NCBI GenBank assembly: GCA_028293725.1
Contig: JAQGOE010000047.1
Coordinates: 1-47,267, forward strand
Length of the DNA stretch: 47,267 nucleotides
Source of the DNA: Gammaproteobacteria bacterium
GTDB taxonomy: Bacteria > Pseudomonadota > Gammaproteobacteria > Steroidobacterales > Steroidobacteraceae
Direction: 5' to 3'
Shown here: positions 33,721 to 43,265 of the stretch, piece by piece
Layout: each line of letters begins with the position of its first letter
Numbering within the stretch: the stretch's first letter is position 1
The notes under the pieces: generated by a model
The model's database searches: none
What the model was told of the DNA's origin: nothing
What the model saw: the letters and a program-made list of their open reading frames with translations, nothing else
Program-made: the position numbers and the translations under genes

Positions 33721-35457
33721 ATGAAATTTAGATTAAACGCCGTTCTGGTGTTCCTGGCCACGGCCGCCACCACGCAGCTTGCCTTAGCCGGGGGCATGCG
33801 CCCGGAAGTTGCCGAGCACGGCATGGTCGCAAGCGTTCACGAGCTAGCCTCCCGCGCCGGAGTGGAGATCATGCAAGCGGGGGGTAACGCCATCGACGCG
33901 GCGGTTGCGACGGCGTTCGCCCTGGCGGTGGTGCACCCGGCGGCCGGAAACCTCGGTGGCGGCGGATTCATGCTCATCCGCATGAAAGACGGCGCGACCC
34001 ATTTTCTCGATTTCCGCGAGAAGGCCCCCGCCAAGGCGACGGCGACCATGTACCAGGATGCGCAGGGAAACGTCATTCCCAACCTGAGCGTCGTCGGCTA
34101 CAAGGCGGTCGGCGTCCCCGGCTCGGTGAAGGGACTCGTCTACGCCGAGGAGCACTTCGGCAAGCTGGGACTGAAGCGGGTAATCGCTCCGGCTATCCGC
34201 CTGGCACGCGACGGTTATGCACTGAGTTGGAACAACGCCCGCCTGATGACCGAGGACAAGGCGATGGCGGAGTTCCCCGACACCAAGCGGATCTTTCAGA
34301 ATGACGGCAAGGGCTGGCACCAGAACGACATTTTCAAACAGCCGGAGCTGGCCCGCACTCTCGAGCGGATTGCCGCCGCACCCGATGACTTCTACACCGG
34401 CAAGATGGCTCACGAGCTCGCCGACTTCATGCAAAAAGGCGGCGGCCTCATCACCGCCGAGGACCTCGCCCACTACGAAGTGAAGGACCGCACTCCGGTA
34501 CGCGGCACGTATCGCGGGCTGGAAGTCATCAGCGCGCCGCCGCCGTCATCGGGCGGCATCGCGCTGCTGGAGGTACTCAACATTCTGGAGGGTTACGACC
34601 TTGGCAAGGCGGGGCTCGACTCGGCCGAATCCATCCATCTCATCACCGAGGCCTATCGGCGCGCCTTCTACGATCGCGCGCAGTTTCTCGGCGACCCGGA
34701 ATTCAGCGACGTCCCGGTGCTGCAACTCACCGACAAAAATTATGCCGTCGCGTGGCGCAGCTCGATCCAACCCACGCAGGCGACTAACTCGAGGACGTTG
34801 CAGCGTCCGCCGACTTCGACCGCCCTCGCTCGATACGTCGCCGCGCACCCGGTCGTCGCGCCCGTGAAAGAGAGCACTCAGACCACGCACTATTCCGTGG
34901 TCGATGCCGACGGTAACGCCGTTGCCGTGACAACGACACTCAATGCCTACTTCGGCTCTCGGGTCACGATCGGCTCGCTCGGCTTCCTCCTCAACGACGA
35001 GATGGACGATTTCTCCGCCAAGCCGGGCGCGCCCAACATGTTCGGCCTGATCCAGGGCGACGCGAACGCGGTGGGACCCAACAAGCGGCCGCTGTCGGCC
35101 ATGACGCCCACCATCGTGTTGAAGGAAGGCAAACTCTGGCTGGTCCTGGGAACCCCCGGTGGACCGACCATTATCACCACGGTCGCCAACATCCTGACCG
35201 GGGTGGCGGACTTCGGTCTCGACATCCAACAGGCCGTGAACGCCCCGCGCTTCCACGAGCAATGGCTGCCCGACCGCATCATGTTGGAGCGCGATCGCTT
35301 CTCGCCGGACACCGTCGCCCTGCTGAAGGAGCGCGGCAACGACATCAGCTACGGTGGCATCGGCGACGGTGAGTGTATCGAGATCGATCTCGGCAGCGGC
35401 CGTCGCCTCGGTGCCAGCGACGCCCGCAACGAAACCGGCAAGGCGGTCGGCTACTGA
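33721..35457 (+). CDS. ggt: gamma-glutamyltransferase, exported
   Basis: 578 residues from ATG at 33721 (an ATG two codons earlier at 33715 is equally possible). A signal peptide (MKFRLNAVLVFLATAATTQLALA) directs it to the periplasm. The autoprocessing threonine is Thr388 in ESTQTTHYSVVD, matching Thr391 of E. coli Ggt; the PLSAMTPTIV serine segment and GTPGGPTII glycine loop are also present. It should split into large and small subunits and hydrolyse or transfer gamma-glutamyl groups from glutathione or gamma-glutamyl amides. It diverges from the ureohydrolase and may be part of the same island, for example in removing gamma-glutamyl caps. Confidence 0.95.
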   Translation: MKFRLNAVLVFLATAATTQLALAGGMRPEVAEHGMVASVHELASRAGVEIMQAGGNAIDAAVATAFALAVVHPAAGNLGGGGFMLIRMKDGATHFLDFREKAPAKATATMYQDAQGNVIPNLSVVGYKAVGVPGSVKGLVYAEEHFGKLGLKRVIAPAIRLARDGYALSWNNARLMTEDKAMAEFPDTKRIFQNDGKGWHQNDIFKQPELARTLERIAAAPDDFYTGKMAHELADFMQKGGGLITAEDLAHYEVKDRTPVRGTYRGLEVISAPPPSSGGIALLEVLNILEGYDLGKAGLDSAESIHLITEAYRRAFYDRAQFLGDPEFSDVPVLQLTDKNYAVAWRSSIQPTQATNSRTLQRPPTSTALARYVAAHPVVAPVKESTQTTHYSVVDADGNAVAVTTTLNAYFGSRVTIGSLGFLLNDEMDDFSAKPGAPNMFGLIQGDANAVGPNKRPLSAMTPTIVLKEGKLWLVLGTPGGPTIITTVANILTGVADFGLDIQQAVNAPRFHEQWLPDRIMLERDRFSPDTVALLKERGNDISYGGIGDGECIEIDLGSGRRLGASDARNETGKAVGY

Positions 35458-35461
35458 GCGG

Positions 35462-37999
35462 CTAGTGCTGCCACAGGATATAAGGCGTTTCCAACGGAAC
35501 CGCGACTCCCGCATGACTCGGCACGACGCGGACCGTGTAGTCCCTTGCCGGACGACTCGCGGGAACCTGCGCGCCGTAAGCCCACGCATGGCCGGTGCCC
35601 ACCAACTGCTGTAACGGCCGCATCTCCTGCCGCACCGGCGCTTCGCCGCTGGCAAACAACTCGACCCGGACCGCTTCGGGCGCAAGACCGTTGAGATAAA
35701 CCTGCACCTCGAAGCTGTGTTGACCGCCGTCAGTGCTCACTTTGAGCTCACCGAAGCGGACGGACGACCATTTCTCATCGAGCTCGCGGCGCCAACGCGC
35801 GATCTGCTCTCCCTGGGCGCCTTTGTTGGCAGACCGTTCGGCGTAGCCCTTCGCGCCGGGAAGATAGAACTTCTCGGTGTATTCGCGAACGGTGCGGCTC
35901 GTGGAGAACTGCCCTGTGAGTTGCGCCATGCTGGCTCGCACCCGAGCGACCCAGGCTAGCGGAACACCCTGGCCGTCGCGGGTATAGAACTGCGGTATCA
36001 CCTCGCTCTCGAGGAGTTGGTAAAGCGCCTCGGCTTCCGCCGCATCCCACTGCGGATCGTCCCCATGCTCGCGACCGTCGCCCAACGCCCAGCCCACCTC
36101 CGGCGTATAAGCCTCCGCCCACCAGCCGTCCAACTCAGACAGATTGATACCGCCATTGACGAGTACTTTCATGCCGCTCGTTCCGCTGGCTTCCCACGGC
36201 CGGCGCGGCGTATTGAGCCAGACGTCGGCGCCCTGCACCAGGCGCTCAGTCAGCAACATGTCGTAGTCGCTCAGGAAAATGACATGCCGGCGTGCTTCAG
36301 TATTACGGATGAACTGGATCCACTGGCGGATCAACGCCTGCCCCGGCTCGTCCGCGGGATGCGCCTTGCCGGCCATGATGAGTTGCACGGGGCGCTGGGT
36401 GTTGGTCAGGATCCGTAACAGCCGCTGGGGATCGTGCAGCAGCAGATTCGGCCGCTTATAAGTTGCGAAGCGGCGCGCGAACGCGATCGTCAGGACATCC
36501 GGATCAAACATCCGGCGCGCATTCGCCGTCTCGTCCGGTGCGGCACCCGAGGTCGCAAGCTCGCGCGATATCCGCTCGCGTGCGTATTCGATGAGCTCCT
36601 TACGTGCGGCGCTGCGAAACTTCCACAGCTCCGCCGGCTCGACCGCACCGATCTGAGCATCATGGGAAGTGGAATTTCCCAACCATCGATCCGGACCGCA
36701 AGCCTTGGCCCAGAGCGCGTCCGCGCCCGCCCCGACCCATGTTGGTGTATGCACACCGTTCGTTACATAACCAACGGGCACCTCTTCCGTCGGCCAACGA
36801 GGAAATAATGACTGAAACAGGCTGCGGCTCACCACCCCGTGAAGACGGCTTACTGCGTTCACCGCGGCGCTGCCCCGTATCGCCAGGTACGCCATATTGA
36901 AGCTCTCGGTCGGATCGTGAGGGTTTTGCCGGCCCAAACCCAACAGCTCGTCACTCGAGATGCCCAATGACGTGCGAGCATACTCTCCGAGCAGGCCCTC
37001 GATGAGATCCGGCGCGAAGCGATCGAAACCGGCGGCCACCGCCGTGTGTGTCGTGAAGAGATTTCCGGCGCAGGTTGCGGCCAGCGCGGCATGGAACGGC
37101 AGCCCGCTCACGGCCATGAAGCTGCGCGCGCGTTCCAACACCGCGAAGGCCGCGTGTCCCTCGTTGAGATGGCAGACTTCCGGCTCGATCCCGAGCGCCG
37201 CGAGCAGCCGCCACCCGCCGATACCGAGCACGAGCTCCTGCATGAGACGCAGATAGGAGCCGCCGCCATAGAGCTCACTCGTGATGCCGCGATACGCGGG
37301 GTAGTTGGCAACATCGTTACTGTCGAGCAGGTAGAGCTTCACCCGCCCCACCTGCACCTGCCACGCACGCAGCCAGATCGAGTGGCCCGGCAGATTCAGC
37401 TGCAGGCGCAGCCAGTCGCCGTTAGGTCCCCGAAGCGGAACGATGGGCAACTGCCCCGGATCGTTGTAGGGGTACATCGCCTGCTGCCCGCCGTTAGCAT
37501 CGATCACCTGGCGGAAGTAGCCTTGACTGTAGAGAAGACTCACTCCTGTGACCGGCACGCCCAGGTCGCTCGCGGCCTTCAGCTGATCCCCCGCCACGTT
37601 GCCCAAGCCACCCGAGTAAATGGGCAGCGCCTCGCTCAACATGAACTCCATGCTGAAGTATGCGATGTGCTTGAGCGAGGACTGCGGATGCGCCTGCTGA
37701 AACCAGGCCGGCTTCGCCAGCGCCGCCCGCTTGGCCTGCTCGATCTGGTCCACTCGGCCGCGAAACTCGGGATCGGCGAGCAGCTTCTCGATGTGATCGC
37801 GCGAGGCGGTGCGCAACACCGCCCAGGGATTGTGCGTGAGGTCCCACAGGACCGGATCGAGGGCCCGCCACACCTGCTCGCTGGCGTGATTCCAGGAGGC
37901 GCGCAGGTCCAGCGCCAGCCCGGCCAGTTCCCGGAACCCCTCGACGTCGTGCGGGAGCGCTCGGAAGAGTCCCCGGCTCGCTTCGGTCTGATCACTCAT
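35462..37999 (-). CDS. glgP: alpha-glucan (glycogen) phosphorylase
   Basis: 845 residues. The N-terminal DUF3417-like part (LALDLRASWNHASEQVWRALDP) and the phosphorylase body mark the short-type alpha-glucan phosphorylase group. HLNEGHAAFAVLER lies in the catalytic centre, FARRFATYKRPNL is conserved, and the SGTSGMKVLVNGG segment carries the lysine that binds pyridoxal phosphate. It releases glucose-1-phosphate from glycogen or maltodextrins in the cytoplasm. It ends 4 bp from the convergent ggt gene and is divergent from the transketolase gene at 38106, another carbohydrate enzyme. No other glycogen gene is in the window. Confidence 0.95.
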   Translation of the reverse strand: MSDQTEASRGLFRALPHDVEGFRELAGLALDLRASWNHASEQVWRALDPVLWDLTHNPWAVLRTASRDHIEKLLADPEFRGRVDQIEQAKRAALAKPAWFQQAHPQSSLKHIAYFSMEFMLSEALPIYSGGLGNVAGDQLKAASDLGVPVTGVSLLYSQGYFRQVIDANGGQQAMYPYNDPGQLPIVPLRGPNGDWLRLQLNLPGHSIWLRAWQVQVGRVKLYLLDSNDVANYPAYRGITSELYGGGSYLRLMQELVLGIGGWRLLAALGIEPEVCHLNEGHAAFAVLERARSFMAVSGLPFHAALAATCAGNLFTTHTAVAAGFDRFAPDLIEGLLGEYARTSLGISSDELLGLGRQNPHDPTESFNMAYLAIRGSAAVNAVSRLHGVVSRSLFQSLFPRWPTEEVPVGYVTNGVHTPTWVGAGADALWAKACGPDRWLGNSTSHDAQIGAVEPAELWKFRSAARKELIEYARERISRELATSGAAPDETANARRMFDPDVLTIAFARRFATYKRPNLLLHDPQRLLRILTNTQRPVQLIMAGKAHPADEPGQALIRQWIQFIRNTEARRHVIFLSDYDMLLTERLVQGADVWLNTPRRPWEASGTSGMKVLVNGGINLSELDGWWAEAYTPEVGWALGDGREHGDDPQWDAAEAEALYQLLESEVIPQFYTRDGQGVPLAWVARVRASMAQLTGQFSTSRTVREYTEKFYLPGAKGYAERSANKGAQGEQIARWRRELDEKWSSVRFGELKVSTDGGQHSFEVQVYLNGLAPEAVRVELFASGEAPVRQEMRPLQQLVGTGHAWAYGAQVPASRPARDYTVRVVPSHAGVAVPLETPYILWQH

Positions 38000-38105
38000 T
38001 GTGGGCTGTCACTCTGTGAGGCGCGGTGGTACAAGAGGCGAAATTCGAGGCAGGCTATCCTGCACCACAATTGTTGCGGATGAATTGAATAAGGATGCGG
38101 GGACT

Positions 38106-40019
38106 ATGGCCAACGAAACCTTTCCGATCGACCTGAGCAAACTGCAGCCGCTCAAGCTCGACCCTGCCGTCACCACGCTGAGCGACGCGCAGAAAGCGAC
38201 GCTCAAGCAGAATATTCAGTTGTGCCGGGATACCATCGTGTTCTTCACCGCGCTCGCCGGTGCGAAAGGCTTGTCCGGCCATACGGGCGGCGCTTACGAC
38301 ACCGTTCCCGAGCTCACTATCATCCGCGCCTTCATCGCCAACGGCGCGCCCATCGTGCCGGTGTTTTACGATGAGGCGGGCCACCGCGTAGCGACGCAAT
38401 ATCTGCTGAGCGTGCTGAATGGCGCGATGCCGGCGGAACGGCTACTGCACTACCGTGAGTTCGATAGCGGGTTGCCTGGCCATCCGGAAAAAGGACTCAC
38501 ACCCGGGGTCGAATTCGCCTCTGGCCGCCTCGGGCATATGTGGGCGTTCTGCAATGGCGTCGCCATGGCGAACCCCGGCAAATCGGTGGTGCTGCTGGGG
38601 TCCGACGGCAGCCAGATGGAAGGCGACAACGCTGAGGCAGCGCGCCTCGCGGTCGGCAAGCAGCTCAACATCAAGGTGCTGGTCGACGACAACAACGTCA
38701 CGATTGCAGGTCACCCGCAGGAGTACCTGACCGGCTACGACCTGACTCGGACATTGTCCGGCTATGGCCTGCAGACAGAAACGACCATGGGTGAGGATCT
38801 CGACGCGCTGTACATCGACCTCTGCCGCGCGTTCTCAGACTCGAGGCCGCACGCCCTGGTCATCAAACGGCCCATGGCTCCGGGCATCGTCGGTGTCGAG
38901 GGCAGCCCGAAGGCGCACGAGGTGCTCGAGACCGAAATCTCCATCGCCTATCTGGAAAAGCGCGGCGGCTACGAGAAGGCGATCGAAATGCTCAAGGCGG
39001 CCAAGCCCGCCAAGAGCCCGCTCACCTACAAAGGCTCGAGCGGCGTCGGCAAGAATCGCGACGATTTCGGCAAGATCATCAACGAGATCCTCGACGGCAT
39101 GAGCGAAGCGGATCGCATCGCCAGTGTGAAGGTGTTCGACAACGATCTCGAGGGCTCCTGCGGTCTGCATCACATCCGCAAGAAACACCCGGAGGTGTTC
39201 GTCCGCGGCGGCATCATGGAGCGCGGCAATTACTCCGCCGCGGCCGGCTTCGGCTCGGAAAAAGGCAAACAGGGCATCTACGCCACCTTCAGCGCCTTTC
39301 TGGAGATGTGTGTCAGCGAGATCACCATGGCGCGCCTGAACTTCTCGAACGTGCTGGCGCACTTCAGCCACAGCGGCGTCGATGACATGGCGGATAACAC
39401 CTGTCATTTCGGCATCAACAGCATGTATGCGGATGGCGGCGTGACACCGGTACACGGCCCGGACACCACCCGACTGTATTTCCCGGTCGACCAACACCAG
39501 TTCGCGGCCTGCGTGAAACGCATTTACAACGATCCGGGGCTGCGGTTCGTATTCACCACGCGCGCACCCGTACCTGACATTCTCGGCGAAGATGGCAAGC
39601 CGCTCTACCAGGGCAAGCCGTTCGAGCCCGGCAAAGATTACATCGTGCGCGCGGCACCTGCGGGCGGCGGTTACGTAGTCGCGATGGGCGAGACGGTGTA
39701 TCGCGCGTTGGACGCGGTCATCCGCCTGCAAGAGCAGGGCGTGAAGGTCGGCCTCATCAACAAAGCAACACTCAACGTCGTTGATCAGGACACGATGAAG
39801 ACGCTGGCGGGCGTTCCGTTCGTGCTCGTCACCGAGGGTTGGAACGTGAAGACCGGACTGGGAAGCCGCTTCGGCACTTACCTGCTGCAGGCCGGGTTCA
39901 AAGGCCGCTACAACCACCTCGGAACCAACCGGGAAGGCTCAGGCGGGCTGTGGCAGCAGATGGGGCACCAGGGGCTGGATCCGGACGGGATCGCGAAAGC
40001 GATCAAGGCGTTGATGTAA
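38106..40019 (+). CDS. transketolase-family thiamine diphosphate enzyme
   Basis: 637 residues from ATG at 38106 (GGGG close upstream; the frame is open before it but not protein-like). The thiamine diphosphate motif is GSDGSQMEGDN...DDNN near residues 160-195; the pyrimidine-binding middle domain (RGNYSAAAGFGSEKGKQGIYATFSAFLEM) and the C-terminal transketolase domain are complete. GAKGLSGHTGGAYD near the N-terminus and the overall form differ somewhat from housekeeping TktA, and resemble the stand-alone 'transketolase C-terminal domain' enzymes near glycogen genes. Two-carbon transfer between sugar phosphates is likely, but the exact substrates are uncertain. Confidence 0.9.
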   Translation: MANETFPIDLSKLQPLKLDPAVTTLSDAQKATLKQNIQLCRDTIVFFTALAGAKGLSGHTGGAYDTVPELTIIRAFIANGAPIVPVFYDEAGHRVATQYLLSVLNGAMPAERLLHYREFDSGLPGHPEKGLTPGVEFASGRLGHMWAFCNGVAMANPGKSVVLLGSDGSQMEGDNAEAARLAVGKQLNIKVLVDDNNVTIAGHPQEYLTGYDLTRTLSGYGLQTETTMGEDLDALYIDLCRAFSDSRPHALVIKRPMAPGIVGVEGSPKAHEVLETEISIAYLEKRGGYEKAIEMLKAAKPAKSPLTYKGSSGVGKNRDDFGKIINEILDGMSEADRIASVKVFDNDLEGSCGLHHIRKKHPEVFVRGGIMERGNYSAAAGFGSEKGKQGIYATFSAFLEMCVSEITMARLNFSNVLAHFSHSGVDDMADNTCHFGINSMYADGGVTPVHGPDTTRLYFPVDQHQFAACVKRIYNDPGLRFVFTTRAPVPDILGEDGKPLYQGKPFEPGKDYIVRAAPAGGGYVVAMGETVYRALDAVIRLQEQGVKVGLINKATLNVVDQDTMKTLAGVPFVLVTEGWNVKTGLGSRFGTYLLQAGFKGRYNHLGTNREGSGGLWQQMGHQGLDPDGIAKAIKALM

Positions 40020-40067
40020 CCGGTTACGGCGCCGGCCCGACACGCGGCGCCTCACCGTCTCCATCCA

Positions 40068-40093
40068 GCGGGTCCGCCGCAACGCGGACCCGC
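40068..40093. terminator. strong hairpin between convergent transketolase and lipoprotein genes
   Basis: GCGGGTCCGC (40068-40077), loop CGCAAC and GCGGACCCGC (40084-40093) form a perfect 10 bp stem in the 119 bp gap between two convergent genes. There is no T run. Position and strength suggest a bidirectional transcription barrier. Confidence 0.65.
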
Positions 40094-40138
40094 GGATTCC
40101 GGATCACCTGCGGCGCAGTTCGCGCCCTGGCAGGGCTG

Positions 40139-40534
40139 TTAGCCGCGATCTGACTTCAACGCCTTGGCGCGTTGCTTGACCATGTCGTATTCAGCGTTCG
40201 CCTGGTTCTTACACGCCTTCTGTGCATCGCCCGCGAGCGCCTCGCACTTCGCCAACGCGATCTTGTTCTCGCCTTCCGCCTGGATGACGGCATCGTCAGC
40301 GGCGGTGCGCACTTCCTTGGTGTTCGCCTTATCGACGTCCTTCGACAGATCATTGGTCACGGCGGCGTCGGTCTTTTCCGCCTTCTCCTCGGCGCGCGCA
40401 TCCTTCTTTTCAGCTGACTCGGTCGCTTTGGCGACGTCGCTCGCCACTTTGTCCGGCGACTCGGCCTTGTTGCAGCCACTCAGCACCAACATGGCGGCAA
40501 CCGCCGCCGACAACAAAAAACCTGCCCTCATCAT
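40139..40534 (-). CDS. small predicted lipoprotein
   Basis: 131 residues from ATG at 40534 (GGAG six bases upstream); longer forms lack a signal peptide. Residues 1-20 end in the lipobox LVLSGC, giving a lipidated cysteine. The mature part is charged and helical, rich in Glu, Lys, Ala and Asp (KATESAEKKDARAEEKAEK), likely coiled coil. A Cys pair (KCEAL and KACKN) near residues 97 and 108 could form a disulfide. I do not recognise a named family; many gammaproteobacterial periplasmic helical lipoproteins look like this. It is 135 bp downstream of dps on the same strand. Confidence 0.85.
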   Translation of the reverse strand: MMRAGFLLSAAVAAMLVLSGCNKAESPDKVASDVAKATESAEKKDARAEEKAEKTDAAVTNDLSKDVDKANTKEVRTAADDAVIQAEGENKIALAKCEALAGDAQKACKNQANAEYDMVKQRAKALKSDRG

Positions 40535-40669
40535 GGCCTTCTCCCGCTTAGGTGTTGTAAATCTCTCGGCCTCGGGGACTCGAGGTCCCCGAACCGGTGT
40601 ATGCACCTTCAGCAAGAGGTGTGCCGTGCAGATCCGCGGGCGGCGGAACTGACGAGCCAGAGGTTCCGC

Positions 40670-41203
40670 TCAGGGGCCGCGGCGACTCGCTTCGAACAGG
40701 AACCACACGCGCCGCTCGGTCTCGTCGATCCAGTTCTCGATGAGGCTGGCGGTGGCGATGTCACGCAGCTCGTCCACGACGTCGTGCACTTCGCGTAAGC
40801 GTGCAGCCAGGGACTGATTGTCCTCCCGCAGCTCCGCCAACATGTCTTGCGGGTCGACGTAATCGGCGTCGTTGTCCTTGATACGCTGGAGTTTGGCGAT
40901 GTGACCGATCGAGCGCAGCGTCGAGCCGCCGACCTTACGGATCCGCTCTGCGATGGGATCGGCCATCGCGTAGATCTGGTCGGACTGCTCATCCAGCAGC
41001 AGGTGATAGTCGCGGAAATGCGGACCACTCATGTGCCAGTGGAAATTCTTCGTCTTCAGATACAGCGCGAAAACATCGGCCAGAATCGCGTTCATACCGC
41101 CACTGATATCCGCCGAGGCCTTCGTGCCCAGGTCAGTCGGCGTCACCAGGGGCGCCTTGCGCCGTTCCTTCAACTCAGTTTTCTTCGCGTCTTTCATTGC
41201 CAT
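40670..41203 (-). CDS. dps: Dps-family DNA-protecting ferritin
   Basis: 177 residues from ATG at 41203 with GAGG seven bases upstream; the frame extends to 41254 but without a good start. The ferroxidase site is typical: KTKNFHWHMSGPHFRDYHLLLDEQSDQIYAMAD. Twelve subunits form a hollow shell that oxidises Fe(II) with hydrogen peroxide and may bind DNA through the Lys-rich N-terminal tail (MKDAKKTELKERRK). It fits with the stress genes elsewhere in the window. A palindrome lies 60 bp upstream of its start. Confidence 0.95.
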   Translation of the reverse strand: MAMKDAKKTELKERRKAPLVTPTDLGTKASADISGGMNAILADVFALYLKTKNFHWHMSGPHFRDYHLLLDEQSDQIYAMADPIAERIRKVGGSTLRSIGHIAKLQRIKDNDADYVDPQDMLAELREDNQSLAARLREVHDVVDELRDIATASLIENWIDETERRVWFLFEASRRGP

Positions 41204-41262
41204 GACGTTGCCTCGATCGAGCGGGTTATGGAGCGAGATACACTCGCGGGACATTTAAGCAT

Positions 41263-41279
41263 GCGGCAGCGGCTGCCGC
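41263..41279. promoter_or_regulatory. GC-rich palindrome upstream of dps
   Basis: GCGGCAGC-G-GCTGCCGC, two 8 bp arms around one base, between the DUF4105 gene stop and dps. It could end the upstream operon transcript or serve as an operator for dps. The symmetry is seen; neither role is proven. Confidence 0.4.
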
Positions 41280-41304
41280 CTGTCTGGTATCAATCTATCA
41301 TTCG

Positions 41305-42321
41305 TCACACAGCCTCCCCCGGGGGTTCGACCGGTGGCACGCCCTGGCGGATATCCGCCGAAAAGGTGTCGCGCCGGTCGGATTCCTTCGCACGTTCGGT
41401 AATGCGCCCGCGCGTGTGGAGTTCCTCCAGTGGGTACCGGGCGTCCAGGCCGCCGACCTTGTAGACGTACGCAGGCAGGTAGCCCGACAGCAGCAGCCGG
41501 TAATCCAACGGCAGATGACCCACAATCCGCTTTGTCATCTGGTAGATGATGGTGGTGCAGTTGGCAGTGATGGTGTTATAGAAACGGGGACTGCGCACCA
41601 GCTCATTGGCCGTGTCCACATAGGAGAGGAACAGCGAGCGTATCTCGGCGACCGGCATGCGGATCCGATACAGATAGTCGTCCTCGCCGCGCACGTTGGT
41701 CCGCACCCGGATCACGTCACGCTCGTCGCAGGCGATGATGCTGAGCTCGAACTCCTTGAAGAAGCCACCGATCTCCGAAAAGCTTTCCGTCTTCTCTCGC
41801 CGGATCTCCACTGAGAAAACAACATGCTCGCCGTCGTCGAAACCGAACGAGATGAGCACGTGCGCGATCGCCGGCATCGACCAGTAAGACAGAATCATGT
41901 CGAGTGAATTCAAGCGGCGCAGATCGTAGACCCGGGTCTCCCAGCGCTGTGTGTAGTCGGTCCTGGTGCGCCAGTCGAAGTGGCGCACATTACGCAGAGT
42001 GACGCGGTCCGCGGCAATCACACCTGTGGTCATCCTCGCCACATCGTCAGCCCATTCACGATCGTTGCAGGGCAGTATCTGCCGCCACCAGAACAGAAGC
42101 GCCGCGAATACGCAGCCGAAGCCCGCGAGGCTGAGAGCTACAACACCCTGCGTCAAGGCGACAACAATCACGACCCCGAACAAACCCCACAGGGATACAG
42201 CCAGGCCCCGCAGGACCGTGGCCAGACCTCCCGGCAACCGGCGGCCCGGCGCCTGGAACCACAGGGCAAAACAGCCCCAGCCAGTGAGGAGACCGACGCA
42301 GAGGATTGCCGCCGCGATCAC
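41305..42321 (-). CDS. DUF4105 membrane protein (Lnb N-terminal periplasmic-domain type)
   Basis: 338 residues, GTG start at 42321 overlapping the mlaA stop as GTGA. Residues ~1-80 contain three hydrophobic segments (8-25, 38-58, 62-82). The remainder matches DUF4105: WADDVARMTTGV, SYWSMPAIAHVLISFGF, VFSVEIRREK, YRIRMPVAEIRSLFLSY, FYNTITANCTTIIY with an Asn-Cys pair. The family is related to the periplasmic domain of lacto-N-biosidase Lnb and to papain-like folds; its role is unknown. Linkage to MlaA and an alpha/beta hydrolase suggests an envelope lipid role. Confidence 0.9.
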   Translation of the reverse strand: MIAAAILCVGLLTGWGCFALWFQAPGRRLPGGLATVLRGLAVSLWGLFGVVIVVALTQGVVALSLAGFGCVFAALLFWWRQILPCNDREWADDVARMTTGVIAADRVTLRNVRHFDWRTRTDYTQRWETRVYDLRRLNSLDMILSYWSMPAIAHVLISFGFDDGEHVVFSVEIRREKTESFSEIGGFFKEFELSIIACDERDVIRVRTNVRGEDDYLYRIRMPVAEIRSLFLSYVDTANELVRSPRFYNTITANCTTIIYQMTKRIVGHLPLDYRLLLSGYLPAYVYKVGGLDARYPLEELHTRGRITERAKESDRRDTFSADIRQGVPPVEPPGEAV

Positions 42322-43265
42322 TTCCCCGCCGGCGCGGCGGGGTTTTGCGGCTTACGCCGCCCACGCGCGCGCAGCGCCTCGTCCTGGATCAGATCCCGGT
42401 GAACGTACAGGAAGCGGATGGTTTCATACTCGAACTGCGAGCCGCTGCCGTAGTAACGGAAGTCGATCGCCGCGCGCTGATCGATCGCGTTGACGACCCC
42501 GAGTGGGTAGGTCTTGTTGCCGCGATATAGATTCGCCACGTTGATTCCATACTCGATGCCGTAATCCGCCAGAAAGCCGAAACCATCACGAAAGGTCGAC
42601 GGACCGAGCAGCGGAATGACCAGGTAGGGGCCGGGATGCATGCCCCAGGTCGACAGTGTCGCACTGAAGCCCGTCTGCTCGTTCGAGAGTTTCAGTTTCG
42701 TGGCGACATCGAACAGCCCGCCGATACCGATGGTGCTGTTGATAACGAACCGGCCGAGGCTGCGCGTCCCGTTACCGAGCCGCCACTGCAGGCCGTAGTT
42801 GATGGTGCTGGTCACTTCCGAGAGGTTACGAAAGAAGTTGTGCACGCCGGCCCGGATCGGACCTGGCACACGGCGATATCCGTTCGCCACTGGGAGAAAC
42901 ACCTTCTCGTCAAAACGGGCGTTGAAACGATAAGTGAAGCGGTTTATTCGTTCCAACGGGTCGTAGGTGTACATGGAGGGGGCTTCGGCGGGAGTCAGGG
43001 GCACGAGTGGAGGCTCGGAGTTCGACGCGGTGGGGGCGCCGGTTGTGTTCGTGCCCGTGCTGGCACTCGCGACAGGCGCAACCTGCGCGGCGGCCGTGGC
43101 CTGCTGCGCCTGGACGAATTCCTCTGCTCTTTTTATGGCCACGGCATTGTCAGCCGCAGGTGTCTCCGGCGGCAGCCGGCGGACTGACACGCCCTCCGTG
43201 GCACAGCCACCCAGAACCAACAGCATCATCCCGGCAAGCAAGCCGGTTGCCACCAGAACCCTCAC
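42318..43265 (-). CDS. mlaA: MlaA (VacJ) outer-membrane phospholipid lipoprotein
   Basis: 315 residues from GTG at 43265; AGGAG lies nine bases upstream and the GTG overlaps the stop of the upstream gene (GTGA). The signal peptide ends in the lipobox LVLGGC. A Thr/Ala/Ser-rich spacer of about 75 residues, longer than usual, precedes the MlaA domain: YDPLERINRFTYRFN, RAGVHNFFRNLSEVTSTINYGLQ, FVINSTIGIGGLFDVA, GPYLVIPLLGPSTFRDG. MlaA removes misplaced phospholipids from the outer leaflet and passes them to the Mla system. No other mla gene is present here. Confidence 0.95.
   Translation of the reverse strand: MRVLVATGLLAGMMLLVLGGCATEGVSVRRLPPETPAADNAVAIKRAEEFVQAQQATAAAQVAPVASASTGTNTTGAPTASNSEPPLVPLTPAEAPSMYTYDPLERINRFTYRFNARFDEKVFLPVANGYRRVPGPIRAGVHNFFRNLSEVTSTINYGLQWRLGNGTRSLGRFVINSTIGIGGLFDVATKLKLSNEQTGFSATLSTWGMHPGPYLVIPLLGPSTFRDGFGFLADYGIEYGINVANLYRGNKTYPLGVVNAIDQRAAIDFRYYGSGSQFEYETIRFLYVHRDLIQDEALRARGRRKPQNPAAPAGK

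Noticed and set aside
32693..33724. 343-residue plus-strand open frame
   Set aside because: Antisense to the ureohydrolase gene, which has all metal ligands; the antisense frame has no recognisable motif.
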